DNA from: Camarhynchus parvulus
Lineage: Eukaryota; Chordata; Aves; Passeriformes; Thraupidae
Direction: 5' to 3'
Length of the DNA: 64,000 nucleotides
Assembly (NCBI RefSeq): GCF_901933205.1
Contig: NC_044576.1
Coordinates: 12,867,024-12,931,023 of the forward strand
Of the stretch, positions 26,638-39,726 are shown one piece after another. Under the pieces are notes generated by a model. It ran no database searches. It saw only the letters and a list, made by a program, of their open reading frames with translations, and had not been told where the DNA came from. Every line of letters starts with the position of its first letter. The stretch's first letter is position 1. The translations under genes and the position numbers were made by a program.

Positions 26638-29600
26638 TTGAAATCTTGAATGTAAACAGTTTGTTAGCCAGTTCAGGTGTTGCAGGATGCAAGGAAAAGC
26701 TTATGGGAAGTGTACTTTATGCTGTGATCTAAGGGTTTTTAAAATTTTTGCTGTCTTTTGAACACACTGCCTGACCGTACCTCAGAACTTCCAAGGCAGA
26801 TCAGGAAGATACAAAGGAAGGTGGTACACAGACTGCATCAGTGAAAGAATTTTTAGCGCAAGTAAGAATTTCATGGAACTACGATTGCTTTGGAAAACAT
26901 GGTAAGACAGATGAGAACTATAAAAAAGGAAAGTATGATTCTGGCAACCACATCACTTTCAGTAGTGCAAATAAACGTGGACAGAGGAGGATTGTATGTG
27001 ACTAGGGCTTTTACCTTGCTCTTCCCATTTGAAGGTGATTAGATGTGTATAGAGGTTGGTTGTAAAAATGAGTGATAATTGCTTTAGACCACTAAGGAAA
27101 AATACTTCAAGCAATGTGTTTAAAATGTTATGTTAAAATAGTATGCTTATCATGAAGGGACCTATTTTAAAATATGTTTTAGCTGAAGACTGTACTTTTA
27201 GTTTTGTGTGGTTTTATATTGTCAGTGTATATGCAAAGTTACTCTATAATGGGGAACAGCTATGTGATTGAAGTAACTGTGACCTAGCAGTGTTGCATTT
27301 TTAATAAATCCAGGTACACGTACCTGTTTGCCGGAGCTTTCATGTAGTGGATGTTCAGTTTGCTGCAAAAAATAGGGTATTTGAATTTTCTGCTGCCATT
27401 TAATTTATAAGAATTACCTTCTGAGGGAACTGTTGAAACCTTCTCCATTACGTTTTACTCTCCTAAAATTTTTCTTCCAATGGTTTTTCTCAAATAAGAA
27501 AATATACCTATGTATGTGTATATCGCCATATACGTGGAACAGTGTAACTTTTTAAAATGTTGTAATTTATTTTTTTGCAATAGAGGGTTGTAGTTTGAAA
27601 GCAGCAATGGCTTTTACTTCCAGAAGCACAAAAAATAACATGATAATGCTTTCCAAGCCAATTTATAATAGCAGGTATGATTCAAAAGATGCCTGAGTCA
27701 TAGTAGGCAACCTGTTCTTGTTTGCCTTGAGAAATCTCATTGAAATGTGATGGTAGGCACAGTATCAAGACAGATTTCTGCAGCTATTCAAATTATTTTT
27801 TAAGCAAGATGACAAGCTAAAAAGTCCACATCTATGTTATTCAATAATAATAAAGCTTAAAAAAATACAGCTGACTGATGGCATAGTCATTAGGGAGATT
27901 TCCATCATAGTTTAAAAGCTCAGGCATGATTTCCAGGTTACTAGTGCCACTCAAGATCAGCTGTTTGTTTTTTGGCCACTGACTTGATGAACCCATCTAT
28001 TTTTTTGTTTGCTTTGTCCATCTTTAAGGAGAAGTGGTCTGAAATAACGTTCATGTATCTCTATACTTCCAGTTTGTGAATAGCAAAGTTACATTTTCCT
28101 CTTCTTAGGTGCCCTCCTAAAAATTGTAGTCATTAGCACTAGCTGTTCTTTAGAAAGGACTCTTAACTCTGTTCATCCATCTAATTGGCCAACAGCTGTG
28201 AGACCTCAGTGTGTGACAGAATTATCAGCTTTTCAGAGTTGAGATGGCTCACAACATGGTGTGTGTATGTACACATCTGTTGTTCTAATGGATGTATAAT
28301 ATCCTTGGACAGCATTTTCAAAGGAAAGAGGTAATGCAGCACCTACCTCTTATTCTAAGAGAAACATTTGCTGGACATGTAATCTGCTCTTTTTAATACC
28401 ATGACAGTGGGGGGAGGATGAGAAAAACAGTAATCAAGCAATAGTAACTAGCTCACTTCAGTGGCCATTTAAAAGCAAGAGCCTGATTTAAATGTTCTGA
28501 TTTGTCATCTGAGACATCTTAAGAGTATAGGCCTTAAAGAAATGAAAGGTTTTTAAAAACATAAATATATTATTAGTTTTAACAAATGAGATTCCTAAAG
28601 TCAAAGTTTTGATTATTTTAGTTAAAAGTGAGAACAGAATCAAACACCTTTTGGCCATAATCAGTGGCCAGTGCTAAGATATGCCATCTTAGCAAAAGAT
28701 AGAAATGTTTATCTTTGGACTGTATATGATTTTGAAATGCTTTTTCTTTGTTTTCCTGTCAGTTCAGAGCATTGAACTAGGCCAGTGACTTGAACATTGA
28801 TATTAGCCAGTAAGTCAGGTGATAAAAGAAAATAAATATTTGAGTAGAATTAGTGCATGTTACAGATCATTACCTCTTTTCATCAAAGTAGTGAGCAAGC
28901 CAGATGATACACTCTTCAGGAAAATTATAGCCTTGTCTGAAGAAGCAGAAACTGTTGAATGACTTGCCTTTTTACCCTAATTTTTCCTTTACTTCTGCTT
29001 TTCTCCTGCAAAATTCTATGACTATGTATGCAGAGTGCAAATTTCCAAAAATAGTTAGTCGATTTTCAGAGTTTGGTTAACTCCAGTGGATGTAAGATTG
29101 TAGATCAGGACTACTCTTGTTTTACTACTGTGATATGCAAGGTAATGGCTGATAATCTGACAGAAGGGGAAATAACCTAAGATAGCAGCAGTGCATTATT
29201 TTTGCTTCTGAGTGTCTTATTTCATGGCAATGTTTGAGCATGCTTCATTCCCTCTTGTATCCTACATTTCCTTATAGTAGAAAATGTCCAGTATGCTTGC
29301 TTGCTTTGTTTTGATTTTGCTGAAGTTTGACATGGTTTAGAGCTATTTTTCTGTTACTAGTTCACAGATTTAGACAAGTAGTACCATATTTCACACAGTT
29401 CTAATGTGGTGTAGTCTGTACCAGAAGAGTCTTCAGTGTTTTTTTGTTCTTTCTTGCTGTGACATTAGCCACTAGAAATTCTCATTACACTTTGTTCTCA
29501 TTAATCAGGTTGGTGTCAGGGACCTTGCATCTGTTTCTTATATAGACATGTCACTGTGTTGACAAATCACCTTATAAATGTTACAGCAGAAGTGCTGAAT

Positions 29601-32600
29601 GGATTTTAATGAGAAGAGATTCACTGGGGGGAAGGAACTGTTAGCAATAGGAAAAAATAAGTACAATTTCATCACAAGTATGCAGTGCAGTGGAAGATAC
29701 TTTGCCAGAATCCCAAACACCATTTGAGGCTGGGGAGTTACAGGGTGAAAGTGCTCACATCACTGCGAAGTCTCTGACTGTCATTGGTTTTTATTATGTA
29801 AAACACAGTAATAATTTAGGCTTTGCGCATTCTGCAAATGACAATGTATAAACATACCATAAAAAATTGGTCCTTTATCTGCAGAGCTTATGATCTCTCA
29901 TTGCAGCTGTCAGAACATGTTAGATGAATGAATCCATTTTTCAGCCTAGATACAGAAATTTTTGAAAGTCCTTTGGATACTTGTGAAATAACTGCACAGC
30001 TTTCAAGTACTTAGAATGGTGTACTAAAAAAAAAAAAATTGGTTTTGTCCACACTCCATTTGTTTTTCTATATCAAAATGAATTATCTGTTCACAATGTT
30101 TGTGTTGAAATATTTTTTATTATATTGTGATTTGTTATGTTGGAAGCATGACACTGGCTAACTGGTTGCATTTTTAAAAATATATATTTTTTATAAACAA
30201 TGTCCTTGACCTCCATGTTTCTATGAATAGATTTAGTGAAAAAAAAGCATATTAAAATTAAGGTGGTCTAATTAATTTGTAAGTTTTGTCTTGAAATAAA
30301 ATAAGGATTTAATATGTACCCTTTAAAAATGAAGGGCATATCACGTCTTTTAAATAGGTTGCTGTGGAAAAGGGGTCCTAAGGGTTATGCTGACTATTCA
30401 TAAGAAAATTAAGGACTATTCATTTTTTGTTATTAATCAGTATTACAATAGCTGTGTTGTTTCTATCTCTTCTGTTGCCTCCAAAAATTCAAAGTGTCAG
30501 CTTGTCCATCCTTATTGGCCTTTTATAATAAATCTCCATTTATTTTAGAGCTTTCCATGTCAACTGAAATTATTTTTCATCAATGTAAAGAATTGTATTT
30601 GCCTTTCAAACCTGATCTTTTAGGATACATGAATGATTGTTTTCATCACAGAATGCTTCATTAAGGCTTTACTTAAATACATATTTGTGGAAAAGGTCAC
30701 CCACAAATGTGTTACAAATATGACAATTTTATTGTATCTCTAAGAGTATTGGCTTGTTTTTTTCTTTTTAAAACTTAAAGATATATTAAAGAACCTCAGG
30801 GCCAAGCTTAAAAGCATGATCTCTAGCTAATTCGCACCAAAAGATGACTAAAAAGAACACTGAATTTGGGTCTAAAACAAAGTTTTTTAATAATTGATGC
30901 CTGGCTTGTATGCCTTTTACATTTGGGAAGGGTAATCTGAAAACGCTCATTTTTGTTTGCCATACAGTACATTTGTAAAATTAATAATTTTTTTAATGCT
31001 GTCCCTGTCATGTGATCATGTAATAAACTCATAGGCTAACTTGTGACATTTTAAAGATTGAAATACAACTTCAGTAGTTCAAAGGTGAGAAGAAATAGAA
31101 AGGGAACACAGAAAAGGATATCTATGCTCTAAGGAGCATATTCTGAAGAAAATGAATAATAGCTCTGTACTGTGTAAAATTCAGATAATTTTTGTTAAAG
31201 TTTTTAAAGCATATTTTTTTCTCTGCTAAGGACTTCCTATGGTTAGTCTTGCTTAATAAATTTTCAGTTTGTGGCTGCAGAATAGCTGTTGTTTCTGTAT
31301 GCCCTCATGTAGAAGAGAGCAAAATAGATTGAGGAGGCAAACTGAGGTCTTCACTGTGTTCTGTGTAAATGCCAATGCTTACCTGTACAACATCCAGGAG
31401 GACATCACTGGTGGAAAGGCTTCCCAAATAGTGCTTAGTGTATGCTCAAGTTTCACTTGGCTTCCCGAATTGATAATTTCCTAGAAGTCCAGCAGAAATC
31501 AATCAAGTTTCTCAGCAGCTCAGAATCTTTGGTCTCTTTTTTTTGGTATTCCTGCTCTGTGGTTCATTTGGTATTCTGTGTTGTTCAGTCAAGCTTATTC
31601 TTGGAGTTGGGAATATGCCAAGTTTATTTTCAAAAAATCTGCTTACACCCCAATAATTTGGAGGCCCGTGCATCATAACACTTTCTGCAGGTTAAACTTG
31701 CTCCGATTAATCAAAAAAAATCTTCAGTGAGAGGCCTTAGAGATGGAAAGTAACAAATATCTTTATGCCCACAATTTGCCTGATCAGTGCAGTTGGGAGT
31801 TGTAGATATGGCTTTATAGACTGTTTTGAGTCGCCTGTTCCATTTGGATCCTTTGCTCTTAGAGCTGGGCTGTGGATTATTAGGGGCATATCTGAATTTT
31901 TTTTTGTCCTTTAAGTGCCCATTAAGCAGAGAACCTCTACCTGCTGTTTCACCTATTGCACCTCAGTAGCTTGTGCCAGGGAGCAACAGGGCTGGCTGCC
32001 TTGTAGGGAAAGGGAGAGGGGCAGGCAGGGCCATGCCCTCAGCAATCAGGACATCATTCATCCCTACCCCCCAAAATGCATTTTGTTATTTTAATGGAAT
32101 CGGGTTATAGAATTAGAATTAGGCATTACTTTCTTTTTTTTTTTCTTTCAGGCTAATTATAGTGATGGGTACTTTTTACTCAATTCATTTTCAAAGCAAC
32201 CATCCTGCTGAGATTAATTGTATGAGTTTTCTGTTTCTCTGAAGGCTAAGATTATCTGAGTCTGCAAAAAAATGCAGAGATAAAGGAGGTGTTTGTATTC
32301 AGCTGCTCAGATGATATGGTCATATTGCTTTAAGTCCCATTCCTGAAGCAGGACTGAGAATCAACTACCATTTGTGAAAACTCCTTGAGAAAGCTCTCAC
32401 ACCAAGCTGCTTTTCAAACATTTTGCAAGTCTGTATGTTGTTTTTCAAACTTGAACCTGTCACAGTACTAAGCAAAGTATTAGTTTTATATCATAACATT
32501 ATTACAAAAAATATATGCGCTGTACTAATAATATAAATTACCAATACTAATAATAAAAATTATTTTCTAGTAATGTTCTAAGCTCAGGCAATCTGCAGAA

Positions 32601-35600
32601 GTCTTGTTGGGAAGTCCACCTGACAGTGCCAGAAACAAATGTGCCATTGGTGTTGACGCAGATGTGTAATATATGGAGCACAGTCTTGCTTAGAACACAT
32701 TTACTGTGGTGTCCCTGGAGCTGCAAGAAGATAAATGGGTACTCAAAACACTGCTTGCTATTTAATGGTAGAATATGCTGGTAACTTATCAAAATGTTGT
32801 TACAGCACTTAATTATACAAGATTCCTAAAGCTTTGGACTCAAGCCCCAAGTACTGCAGTGAAAGTAGGCGAAGTAGAACTGGTGTTAGTGAAAATGCTT
32901 CTGCTTATGCCACCTTTGGGTTTTGCAAATGGGCACCCTTTATTTGGCTGATTTACCATGACCATGGCATTGCAGCACAAGCTTTAACAAGCCTATAAAG
33001 TGTTTCCTATAAAAGTGTTTGCAGTTGGACAGAACTCAAGTTGGTAAAAGGCTGTTGAATGATTATACATTTTCCTTTTTAGCTGTATTAAATTGTTGAC
33101 TTGCCAAATACATTCTATGATGTTACAATGTACAAATAGCAACTCAGTTGTACAAGGTGAATTTGCTCCATGACCGCTAATGTCTCTATTTATTTCAGCT
33201 TATTTTGCTGTGATATAGTGTCCTCCACAGTGTGTGCAATTAGTGTAATAGAAATGCATACATGAAAATAGTTTCAGGCTAGACTTTCACTGACTCTCAG
33301 CTCTGCTCATCATTCTGCTATTCCTCAGTTCTGGCAGTGGTATTCCTGATCTCCACTTAGAACCTAGAGGAAGAGGAGAGAATTGACTGTCACATTCTGT
33401 TAATCCACTTTCTGTCTTTGTGCTTGAGCGACCACAACATTTCATGAATACATAAATTTATTATTTTAGATAGATGATTCCTTCAGCTCCTCTTGTCATT
33501 TCTATCTCCTTGATAACCTCCTGCTCGCCTGTAAAGACTAATACCAGAAATATGGACTAGTGTATAATTATTGCCAAGTTTGAGTAGGATGAAACAGAGA
33601 GAAGAAACAGGAAAAAATGTTGGTGAACTTGGCTTCAGGATAATAGGCATTACTGACTTCTCATTTAAAAAAACCCCACCTACAGAATCCTATATCTATG
33701 GAATAGAAGTATTTAGAAGCTCCAAGATAGTTCTGACAGCTTGCGTTTATCTAAGCTGTTGTTTCATTTTGTAAGTTAGATAATGCTACACTAATTCATC
33801 TTTCCAGAGTAAAAGCAATGATAGTTAAGCAAATCAAAGTTCAGATTTTGTATCCTTGTTCAGAAACAAATGATGCTAGAAAGCCATGGAATGCTCAGGC
33901 CCTAGTTGTGGTTGGTATATTTGCAAGTATTTTTAATGCTTTGGCCTCATTAATATAAAGCAGAAGAGCCTACAAAGGAAAAAATGTTTTGCTCTCTATT
34001 TAAATTTATAAGTTCTCAACAGCCTTATTAAAAAAAAATGTTCAAAGTGACTTCTTAGCGGTAGTAGCTTTTCTTTCTATAGTACAGTCAGGGATCTGTA
34101 GCGTGGCTGAAGTCTGGTAATTTCACATAATTTTTGTCTCTTCTTCCATGTCTTCCCAGTACTTAGCATTATAATTTATTTATCCCTGTGCCCTATTTAA
34201 CTTCCTAGCCATCAAAGGGTTTATTTTTCTGCACCTTTTCATGGTAAATTAACTTGTTTAGAAACAAGGTGATTATGCAACTTCTCTTCTGTGTCTGTTT
34301 CCATCAGAAGACTGACGCTCTAAATTCATGCAGTTAATCCATAGCAAATTTTCTTTTTCTCCCAACTCCATTTACCAGGATTCAACAGGCAACAAAGAGG
34401 TAGCAAAACTACTAAATTTAGGTAAACATTATTGCATTTAAATCTGTTTTATGATTTCTTTAGATCCCATCCTCCAACCTCTTAATAAAAAGCAAAGCTA
34501 GAAGATGAACAAAAAAATCTAATAGTGTGGAGAGAAGGTGATTGTTTTCTTTGGTGTGGGCTTCGTTTCATGCTGCACTAAAGCATGAGGCCTATTGCAA
34601 TTAATAATTTGAAAAGGAAGTGTTGAATAGGACTAATGAGTATAATTAGGCTCCATTAGTAATGTCAGAAGTTGCATATGCATTAAAGGGAAAGTACAGT
34701 CCTGAGTTTTAGTCTTGCTTTCCATTCAGTGGAATGGAACATTGCAAAGTTTCATAATATAGGTCCCTACTGTATGTGGGTCTTACTGAAGGAAATCAAA
34801 TGTGCCAATCCATATGCTTTAGAAAAAACTGGTTGAGAGAGTGCCATTCTTGTACAGATACCTTTCCTAAATTAATGTGACATTTGTGTAAGACAAAGGT
34901 CATAGTTTGGCATGAAACAAGACTGCTTGTCTACTGTAATCCTCTGCAGATAATGCTTTAATTGTAACTCTTTAAGACCCTGCTTAATCTCAGTTTATTT
35001 TGGTCCAGGTCTGTTTATAAGAAATTTAACCATGACCTTATGGCCTCCAGCTAAAAAAGCTGTTTAGAATTAAAATAGAAATTAAAATAGCCTTATGTTT
35101 GTGATAATTTTTAACTACCAAAACCATTGATTTTAAGGGGACATTTCTATGTGAAGCAACATCAGGCACTTTGCACATAGCAAACTGCCCACATTACTAT
35201 AATGACCTTGAAAGGGATATTATAAAATACTTCAGAAAAACTTCCAAAATCTTAATTTTCAACTATTATATCCTTGTTTCATTTAGTAGTTTATCTGAAC
35301 TTGTACTTTTTTTTTGCGTTCTGGTCACCTCAGTTTCTACTTCATCCTACTGATCATTTTCTTCGTCTTGAATTTCAAATTTATGTTAAATATATGCTTG
35401 GTTTATTTTTTTGAAGTAGTTAATTTATTTTTTGTTTTTTAACTTTTTTTTTCTCATAAACATATTTAAGAGTATTCTGCAGTCACCTGACTATGCAATT
35501 TGGTTTATTATGTCTTCTTATTTTAGAATTTTGTAAAATTCGGCAATGTCATAGTAGTTATAAACTTTATTTACTCTTCAGGTGAACTTGTATAATGCTC

Positions 35601-35619
35601 TTGGGCATAGAGTGTCATT
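26638..35619 (+). other. KCNMA1 upstream intron, segment 6
   Basis: About 9 kb of AT-rich sequence with no recognised repeat or exon. It contains short A/T tracts (for example 30025-30038 and 30170-30192) and a small perfect hairpin, TGCTAAGAT/ATCTTAGCA, at 28672-28694. The frames at 31269-31678 and 32547-32792 are short and domainless. A homeodomain-site-rich stretch at 34588-34706 is discussed in the findings. Confidence 0.6.
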
Positions 35620-35706
35620 CTTGGGATGTCCTGTGCAGGGCCAGGAGTTGGACTTGGTGATCCTGATGGGTCCCTTCCAACTCAGTGTATTCTATGATTT
35701 TGTGAT
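35620..35706 (+). mobile_element. CR1 LINE 3' terminal fragment, sense
   Basis: GGATGTCCTGTGCAGGGCCA, GGAGTTGGACTTGGTGATCC and GGGTCCCTTCCAACTCAG are followed by TATTCTATGATTTTGTGATT, the CR1 3' UTR with its terminal octamer repeats. Less than 100 bp remains. Confidence 0.9.
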
Positions 35707-35849
35707 TGTGGGCTGCTCATTCCCCTCCACTTAGGGACTCCACAACAGATTATTTTAACACATAGCTGAGAGAACTTTCTAAAACTTTTGCAGAATGAAT
35801 CCTTGCAGGAGTAAACTACCAAAGAGATGAGATCAGCTCTGGTTTTATT

Positions 35850-35958
35850 TGACTGCGTCTTGAAAGCCTTCAAGGACAGGGATTCCATAATTTCTCCAGG
35901 AGAGCTGTTCCTGTTGCACTGGCCTCTTATGGTAGCCTTTTTCCTAATGACAGGCAAT
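35850..35958 (-). mobile_element. CR1 LINE internal fragment, antisense
   Basis: The plus strand reads CTTCAAGGACAGGGATTCCA, then CTCCAGGAGAGCTGTTCCTG, then CACTGGCC and TAGCCTTTTTCCTAATGACA. This is the complement of the CR1 stretch with 'agtaCTGGAAcaggctgccCAGGGAggtggtggaatc' character just upstream of the 3' UTR. It lies about 145 bp downstream of a sense-oriented CR1 end. The overlapping frames on both strands here (35682-36033) are element-derived or chance. Confidence 0.75.
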
Positions 35959-38900
35959 GGACATGTTAGGGTGGTATTCAGTTTTTTGGTGAAATTCTGT
36001 ATTTCAAACAATTATTGTATGTTTGAAAAGTAAGAACAATGTAGCAAGTGCATGATCACTACTGGGTCATTCTTCTTGTATGCATTCTGATTCTATTAAT
36101 GCAAATGTCTAAAGAGCTACAGTAGAAAAAAAAAGTGATTAGATGGTAATTTCAATCCTGATTAATGCATGTTTATCCCTTCAGTATATTTATGTACTAA
36201 GCAAAATTATCAAACTCTAGAAAGCTAGCACTCTCCATTATTCTCAAGTAGTTCTATTTTTTTCCTTCGTTTTTTTTTGTAATATGGATGAATGAGTTGT
36301 TGAATTTGGTTAAATGTTGTGAGTGTGGAAATCTGACAGCGATTAATGACTTAAAATTCCCTTGGCAGGAGATGGAGTGTGGGTTTGAAGCAGAGCAAAA
36401 AACAATGGTCAGAAACATAGCAGGGTGAGTGGAAAAAAACACGGGAGATTTTGTAGAATGAACAAAGGAGAAAAGAGATGCCAATTAAGGTGAACACAGA
36501 ATCAACATCATATTTTCCATTGGGGCACACTTTTAAAACTTGTAGAAGGATTCTACCACTCCTCTAAAAAAGGAACAAAAACACAAGCTTCCCCTCATTT
36601 AAAGTAAGCAAGGTTTTAATTAGCTGAACCTCAACAGCAAAAAAAAAACAGTAATGGGGAAGAACAAAGGCTCAGAAATTCAATTTGGTTTCACCGTTCT
36701 GTAATAGCCTGCAAGAATTCATTTTTTCTTGAAATGTAGGTACAAATAAGTTTTACATGTTTTTAAAATATATTTGAAATGTGTAGTATTTTATTATATT
36801 GGAAGTTGGGTTTTTTTCTTGTTCTTCTGTGACCCATAAATTGAAATTCATTAAAAGCACCCATAAACTTAGCAACTGAACTTAGGATATGTGATTACAC
36901 ACTTCTCTTGATACATGAGAGAAAGGATTCTCAAGGGAGACAATCCTCATCCTCTTTACCGTCTCAAAAGTTTTAGCAAAGGAAAAAGTAGTATTTCTGG
37001 TGTAAGCAGAGAAGATGAAGAATGTGTTAAAATATTGTGTTGAACAAGTAATGTCCTGTAACTTTGTGTACTGTCAATCTTTGTTGTGTAAGTGAAAGCC
37101 TGTAAATCCCTTTGTTAATCTCATTAGCTAGATAATTTCTTAGTAAATCACAATTAGGTCTGATTCTGAGTATGTCTTTCTTTGCTCTATATGAAAATAT
37201 GAAATATTTTTACAGTTTAAAAATTGGGGTTTTTTTAAATATCTTAAACTCAATATAAATATCAAATAATAAATTTTCGTGGCATGCCATTGATATGAAT
37301 ATTTTAATGAACAGAAAATTATTTTAAAGAGGTGAGATTGAAAATGGGGAAATAATAAAGGAAGGTGTGACTCACACAAACTGAATGCCATCAAATGTAT
37401 TATCATTTCTAGAATGAAAATTGTTCTCTTGCTGCTCTGAAAGTTATTGAACCAGAATGTCCACACCTCCTTGTAAAAGCAGTTAATGAATTACCAAACC
37501 AGATTTAAATTGGAGTCAAAGTGATGTTAATCAAGGAGACCTGCAAATAAATTTGTGAGTTTCCATTCATAGATGAAAAAAACCCTTCAATGCAGAGAAA
37601 TGCTAAAGTGTGTGACTAGAACTGGGATCTGGGAGACATATTCACGATACAGTGCTTAGAAGTGTGGATATCTATCAGGGCATGCTAATCTTAAATACTG
37701 TAGCATTTTAAAATTTTTTCTAAAATAGCTATTTCTCAGTATCACAGCTATATTGTTCATAATTCTTCCTTTCTTTAATATGTTTCAAGTGCCAAAACTG
37801 TACAGGTTTGCAGGGAATATCCATGTGGGATGTTCACATTGGCTGAGTAGAGTTTGTGTGAACTTTGTGCATGTTTGCATTGAAAAAAGCAACATGCACA
37901 CCTGTCCCCATTCAATCTTCATACACAATCTTCCAAATAGCTCTGTTTCAATGAGAAATTTTATATGTAAAAGTAGTATTTCATGAGAAGGGTGACAGAC
38001 CTCAGCAGCTGAGTAATGCTTGTTGCCTTTAGTTTACCCAGTAAACTCCCACGTTGCCATTACTCAGTTTGGAAAACACCAGGAGAGTGCTACTTGTTCA
38101 TCTCTGATACACGTTCATTAACCCAGCACAGATGTTATTTTCAAGACAGAATGAATCAGCTTTGTTCTTTAAAGTATAATTGGTAGTACTGGGGTATCAA
38201 ACCTAGTTCTGTGAAAAGCAAATGAGGTGCTTCTGGCAATAAAGAAAAGGCAGATGGAGCTTACTATACATTTGATATCTGATTATTTATCTGGTTTCTT
38301 GGGAAGTTTGTGTGTTGTGTACGATGTTGCCATGGAGCTACTGATCTTCATATAGCTTCATATAGCTTTACTCTATGAAGTTGTCTTGGATGTGGCCTTG
38401 GATATGGTCTGGTTTATTGACATATCCTGAAAATGATGGCTCCTACTTAGGTTATTTTTACAAGACTGGATTCTGTATCTATCACCACATTTATTTGCCA
38501 GTGGTGTATTCAAAAATTCAAGTCACACTTTGCTGTGGGTCTAGACGCAGTAGAGATCAAAATCTTCCAGAGCAGTATGCTTACTGAAACTGGAGGAAAA
38601 AGTGTGGTTGATACCTAGCTGAAGTTTGTTTAGGAAATTAAATATTTTCTAGGAATAAAATTATTTTGAGGGAAATCTTTTTTCAGAGCTATTCTACTGG
38701 GTACAGCTGAATATTAGCGCATACCAAGTGCCAGGCTTTATTAGTGATAATCTTCCCCCAGGGTTTTGTGAGAACTGAGAGCTTCTATGAATGTATATAT
38801 CCATCTTAAGCAGTAGAGAACATGGTTATCAGATCGGTTAAAATCAAAATACAGTTTTGTCTTCTAAGTCTTAAACTAGTCTGGACTTTAATGTCTTGCA

Positions 38901-39074
38901 AAACAAGTATCTGTCAAAGTCCACAGCCTGTTTTACCTTTTGTAGTTAATGGAAACACCCTCTCCTTTTTTCATGTAAAGTTTGCTTTTTATTGTATGTT
39001 CAATGAAATTATCCTCCACTACTTTGAATAAATGTGTAATGCCCAGTATTATGCAATATGTGTGCTGTATGTTC
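35959..39074 (+). other. KCNMA1 upstream intron, segment 7
   Basis: AT-rich unique sequence. A minus-strand frame at 37140-37466 has no recognised domain. A stretch around 37605-37660 (ACTGGGATCTGGGAGACATAT) weakly resembles the 5' half of MIR SINEs, but not enough to call. Confidence 0.6.
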
Positions 39075-39240
39075 AGCCAGCCCTGCACGGAGATTAAAAA
39101 AGCTGCAGGACAAGCAGGTTTGCCAAGGAGCAGTTCGGGCCAGTTAACAGCCTGGGGAGGCAGGGACAGCCCACTGACAATCTCCACACTGCAGTCAGAC
39201 CCTGCCCTTTGGCATGCCAAAGGCAAACCTGTTTAGGGTG
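39075..39240. repeat. GC-rich block with nested inverted repeats, origin unknown
   Basis: The block contains an 18-bp perfect palindrome CCTTTGGCATGCCAAAGG at 39206-39223. It also contains a 10-bp inverted pair, CAGGTTTGCC at 39115-39124 and GGCAAACCTG at 39222-39231. GC content is clearly above the flanks. It sits just upstream of a CR1 copy but does not read as CR1. It could be a non-autonomous DNA transposon or an unrelated fragment; no clear target-site duplication is visible. Confidence 0.5.
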
Positions 39241-39324
39241 ATCTATATACATGGACCACAAAATCTTGTTAACTAAAAATCTAAAGAACATCTTTCAAGA
39301 AGGAGAAAATGCGTGTGGAAAAAT

Positions 39325-39726
39325 TGTTTATGAGGAATGTTTGAAGGAACTGGAGTTGTTTAGCCTGGAGAAGAGGAGGCTTAGAGGTGACCTTATTACT
39401 CTCTACAACTTCCTGAAGGGAGGCTGTAGACAGGTGGGGGTTTTGGTCTCTTCCACCCGCCAGCAACTGACAGAACCAGAGGACACAGTCTCAAGCTATG
39501 TCAGGGAAGGTATAGGTTGGATATTAAGAAAAAGTTTTTCACCGAAAGAATAATAAAGTACTGGAATGCTCTTTGCAGGGAGGTGGTGGAATCACCATCT
39601 CTGGATGTGTTTAGAAAAAGACTGGACGTGTCACTTGGTGCTATAGTCCAGTTGAGGTGTTAGGGCATAGGTTGGACTCTATGATCTTAGAGGTCTCTTC
39701 CAGCTTTATTATTCTGTGATTCTGTG
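39325..39726 (+). mobile_element. CR1 LINE, 5'-truncated 3' end, sense
   Basis: The CR1 landmarks are in order: TTTATGAGGAATGTTTGAAGG, GTTTAGCCTGGAGAAGAGGA, CTCTCTACAACTTCCTGAAG, TTGGATATTAAGAAAAAG, TTTTTCACCGAAAGAATAA, GTACTGGAATGCTCTTTGCA, GGTTGGACTCTATGATCTTA. It ends TATTATTCTGTGATTCTGTG. The copy is relatively well preserved, about 400 bp, with no coding capacity for a working transposase or reverse transcriptase. The reading frame at 39251-39553 is the translated CR1 tail region. Confidence 0.93.

Noticed and set aside
37605..37660. Possible MIR 5' half (ACTGGGATCTGGGAGACATA)
   Set aside because: The match is short and isolated, with no second matching block; it is below what I would call a repeat.
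39251..39553. 100-codon plus-strand frame containing [14 protein letters not shown]
   Set aside because: This is the translated CR1 ORF2 tail, familiar from many bird CR1 copies, and not a host gene.
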